Shown here: positions 5,108-6,254 of the stretch, piece after piece
Position numbering within the stretch: position 1 is the stretch's first letter
Layout: the number at the start of each line of letters is the position of its first letter
NCBI GenBank assembly: GCA_051306415.1
Contig: JBPPNE010000352.1
Location: forward strand, 1 to 6,254
Origin: CBDDRG01 sp051306415
Lineage (GTDB): Bacteria; Pseudomonadota; Gammaproteobacteria; Pseudomonadales; Porticoccaceae
Length of the DNA: 6,254 bases
Direction of reading: 5' to 3'
The notes under the pieces: generated by a model
The model's input: the letters and a program-made list of their open reading frames with translations, nothing else
The model's database searches: none
What the model was told of the DNA's origin: nothing
Position numbers and translations under genes: made by a program

Positions 5108-6254
5108 GCTTATTGAAAGTAGTAACCAATGACAGCACCACCAGCAGTGGACACGGCAGCGCGCCCGCAGTGGATCAAAAGGCTGGCACTGCGACGCCCA
5201 CTGCTCAGGTTCACAGCACACCAAAACCGACAGCGGCGTCGGCAAGCAAGCCGCCCGCCACTCCGGTGTACGTGCGCATCAACCGCGTCATGGCCCTGCT
5301 GGGGCTGACCTGGTTCGTGCCTTTCGTCAGACTGCTCGCCGGCGAAAGCCCGCGTGCGCAACTGCGCGATATGTGGCTGATGATCGGCGTGCCCATCGTT
5401 TTTTTCGCGCTCTTCCTCGGGTTCTGGAGTTGGTCCGCCGCGCAGATTGAAACCAGTCTCGGCGCCATTCCCGGCCCGGCGCAGGTCGTCGAGGAGACCG
5501 GCATCCTCATTGACGAGCACCGCGCCGAGCGCGAAAAAGAGGTCGCGTTCATGGCTCGCCAGCAGCAGCGCAATCTCGAAAAGCGGGCGGCCGACCCCAA
5601 CGCAGTAGTCGCCTTGCGCCCTTACACCGGCAAGCCCACCTATCTCGACCAGATTTTCACCAGCCTGCGCACGGTGTTTACCGGCTTTATCCTCGCGACC
5701 TTGATTGCGGTGCCGCTCGGCATCCTCTGCGGCATGAGCCCGGTCATCAACACCGCCATCAACCCGTTGATCCAGATTTTCAAACCGGTGTCGCCACTGG
5801 CCTGGCTGCCCATCGTGACCATGGTGGTGAGCGCGCTCTATGTCACCACCGACGATGGCTGGTTTCAGAAATCCTTCATCACCTCGGCGATCACCGTGAT
5901 GCTGTGTTCACTGTGGCCGACGCTGATCAACACCGCGGTCGGCGTATCCTCGATCGACAAGGATTTGATCAATGTCGGCAAAGTATTGCGGCTCGACAAG
6001 CGCACGCAAATCACCAAGATCATCATCCCGTCGTCGCTGCCGCTGATTTTTACCGGTCTGCGATTGTCTCTCGGGGTCGGCTGGATGGTGCTGATCGCGG
6101 CGGAGATGCTGGCGCAGAACCCCGGCCTCGGCAAATTCATCTGGGACGAATTCCAGAACGGCAGCTCCCATTCGCTGGGCCGCATCATGGTCGCCGTGTT
6201 CACCATCGGCATCATCGGCTTTCTGCTCGACCGCGTGATGCAGACGCTGCAACA
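5104..6254 (+). CDS. nrtB: NrtB: nitrate ABC transporter permease (3' end outside window)
   Basis: Open to the window edge: 383 codons are present and no stop is reached. It is a binding-protein-dependent transport inner-membrane protein that forms the nitrate channel. Residues 1-55 are a low-complexity Ala/Thr/Ser/Pro cytoplasmic tail. A first hydrophobic helix lies at about 91-110, followed by a charged Glu/Arg/Gln-rich segment (130-165) and the usual entry motif GKPTYLDQIFTSLRTVFTGF (176-195). Further membrane helices fall at about 186-210, 222-246, 258-280, 315-336 and 358-378. The cytoplasmic EAA-type loop that contacts the ATPase is at about 289-320 (NVGKVLRLDK, then IIIPSSLPLIFTGLR). 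The start is ATG 5104 with GGAG (5089-5092), a somewhat long 11-base spacing. It follows nrtA by 109 bases without a terminator, so it is in the same operon. An ATPase gene (nrtC/nrtD) is expected next. Confidence 0.93.
   Translation, partial: MSLLKVVTNDSTTSSGHGSAPAVDQKAGTATPTAQVHSTPKPTAASASKPPATPVYVRINRVMALLGLTWFVPFVRLLAGESPRAQLRDMWLMIGVPIVFFALFLGFWSWSAAQIETSLGAIPGPAQVVEETGILIDEHRAEREKEVAFMARQQQRNLEKRAADPNAVVALRPYTGKPTYLDQIFTSLRTVFTGFILATLIAVPLGILCGMSPVINTAINPLIQIFKPVSPLAWLPIVTMVVSALYVTTDDGWFQKSFITSAITVMLCSLWPTLINTAVGVSSIDKDLINVGKVLRLDKRTQITKIIIPSSLPLIFTGLRLSLGVGWMVLIAAEMLAQNPGLGKFIWDEFQNGSSHSLGRIMVAVFTIGIIGFLLDRVMQTLQ

Noticed and set aside
3603..5141. Long open frame (512 codons) on the minus strand opposite nrtA
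   Set aside because: It is a shadow of the GC-rich codon pattern of nrtA, with Gly/Val/His-rich sequence and no family resemblance. nrtA itself is unmistakable.

Overview
This GC-rich window reads as part of a nitrate/nitrite assimilation locus from a proteobacterium. A gammaproteobacterium is most likely, because the outer-membrane porin resembles a type I associate with aquatic gammaproteobacteria and the regulator is the two-gene NasT/NasS module. The genus cannot be read from the sequence. All genes lie on the + strand, and nothing mobile, no tRNA/rRNA and no CRISPR array is seen.

Layout: (1) 12-1298, an outer-membrane beta-barrel porin with a signal peptide and a C-terminal Phe. (2) 1343-1951, nasT, a receiver-like domain plus an ANTAR RNA-binding domain. 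(3) 1955-3184, nasS, a nitrate-binding-protein homologue without a signal peptide, therefore cytoplasmic. (4) 3185-3596, a 412-base control region with a probable sigma-54 promoter, an ANTAR-type RNA hairpin with a hexanucleotide loop, a second less canonical hairpin, and a strong intrinsic terminator placed before the next gene. (5) 3597-4994, nrtA, an exported nitrate-binding protein. (6) 5104 to beyond the window end, nrtB, the transporter's membrane permease, cut by the window edge.

Inferred working model: nitrate crosses the outer membrane (possibly through the porin), is captured by NrtA in the periplasm, and passes through NrtB driven by an ATPase that should lie just downstream. In the cytoplasm NasS senses nitrate/nitrite and holds NasT when ligand is absent. 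With ligand, NasT is released, binds the leader hairpin near 3433-3450 and lets RNA polymerase read through the terminator at 3482-3530 into nrtA-nrtB. Nitrogen limitation would be integrated at the promoter through sigma-54 (normally with NtrC). The chemistry is that of a known system. The most notable points are the well-preserved leader architecture, the non-standard second loop, a Glu at the usual phospho-acceptor position of NasT, and a porin linked to the sensor genes.
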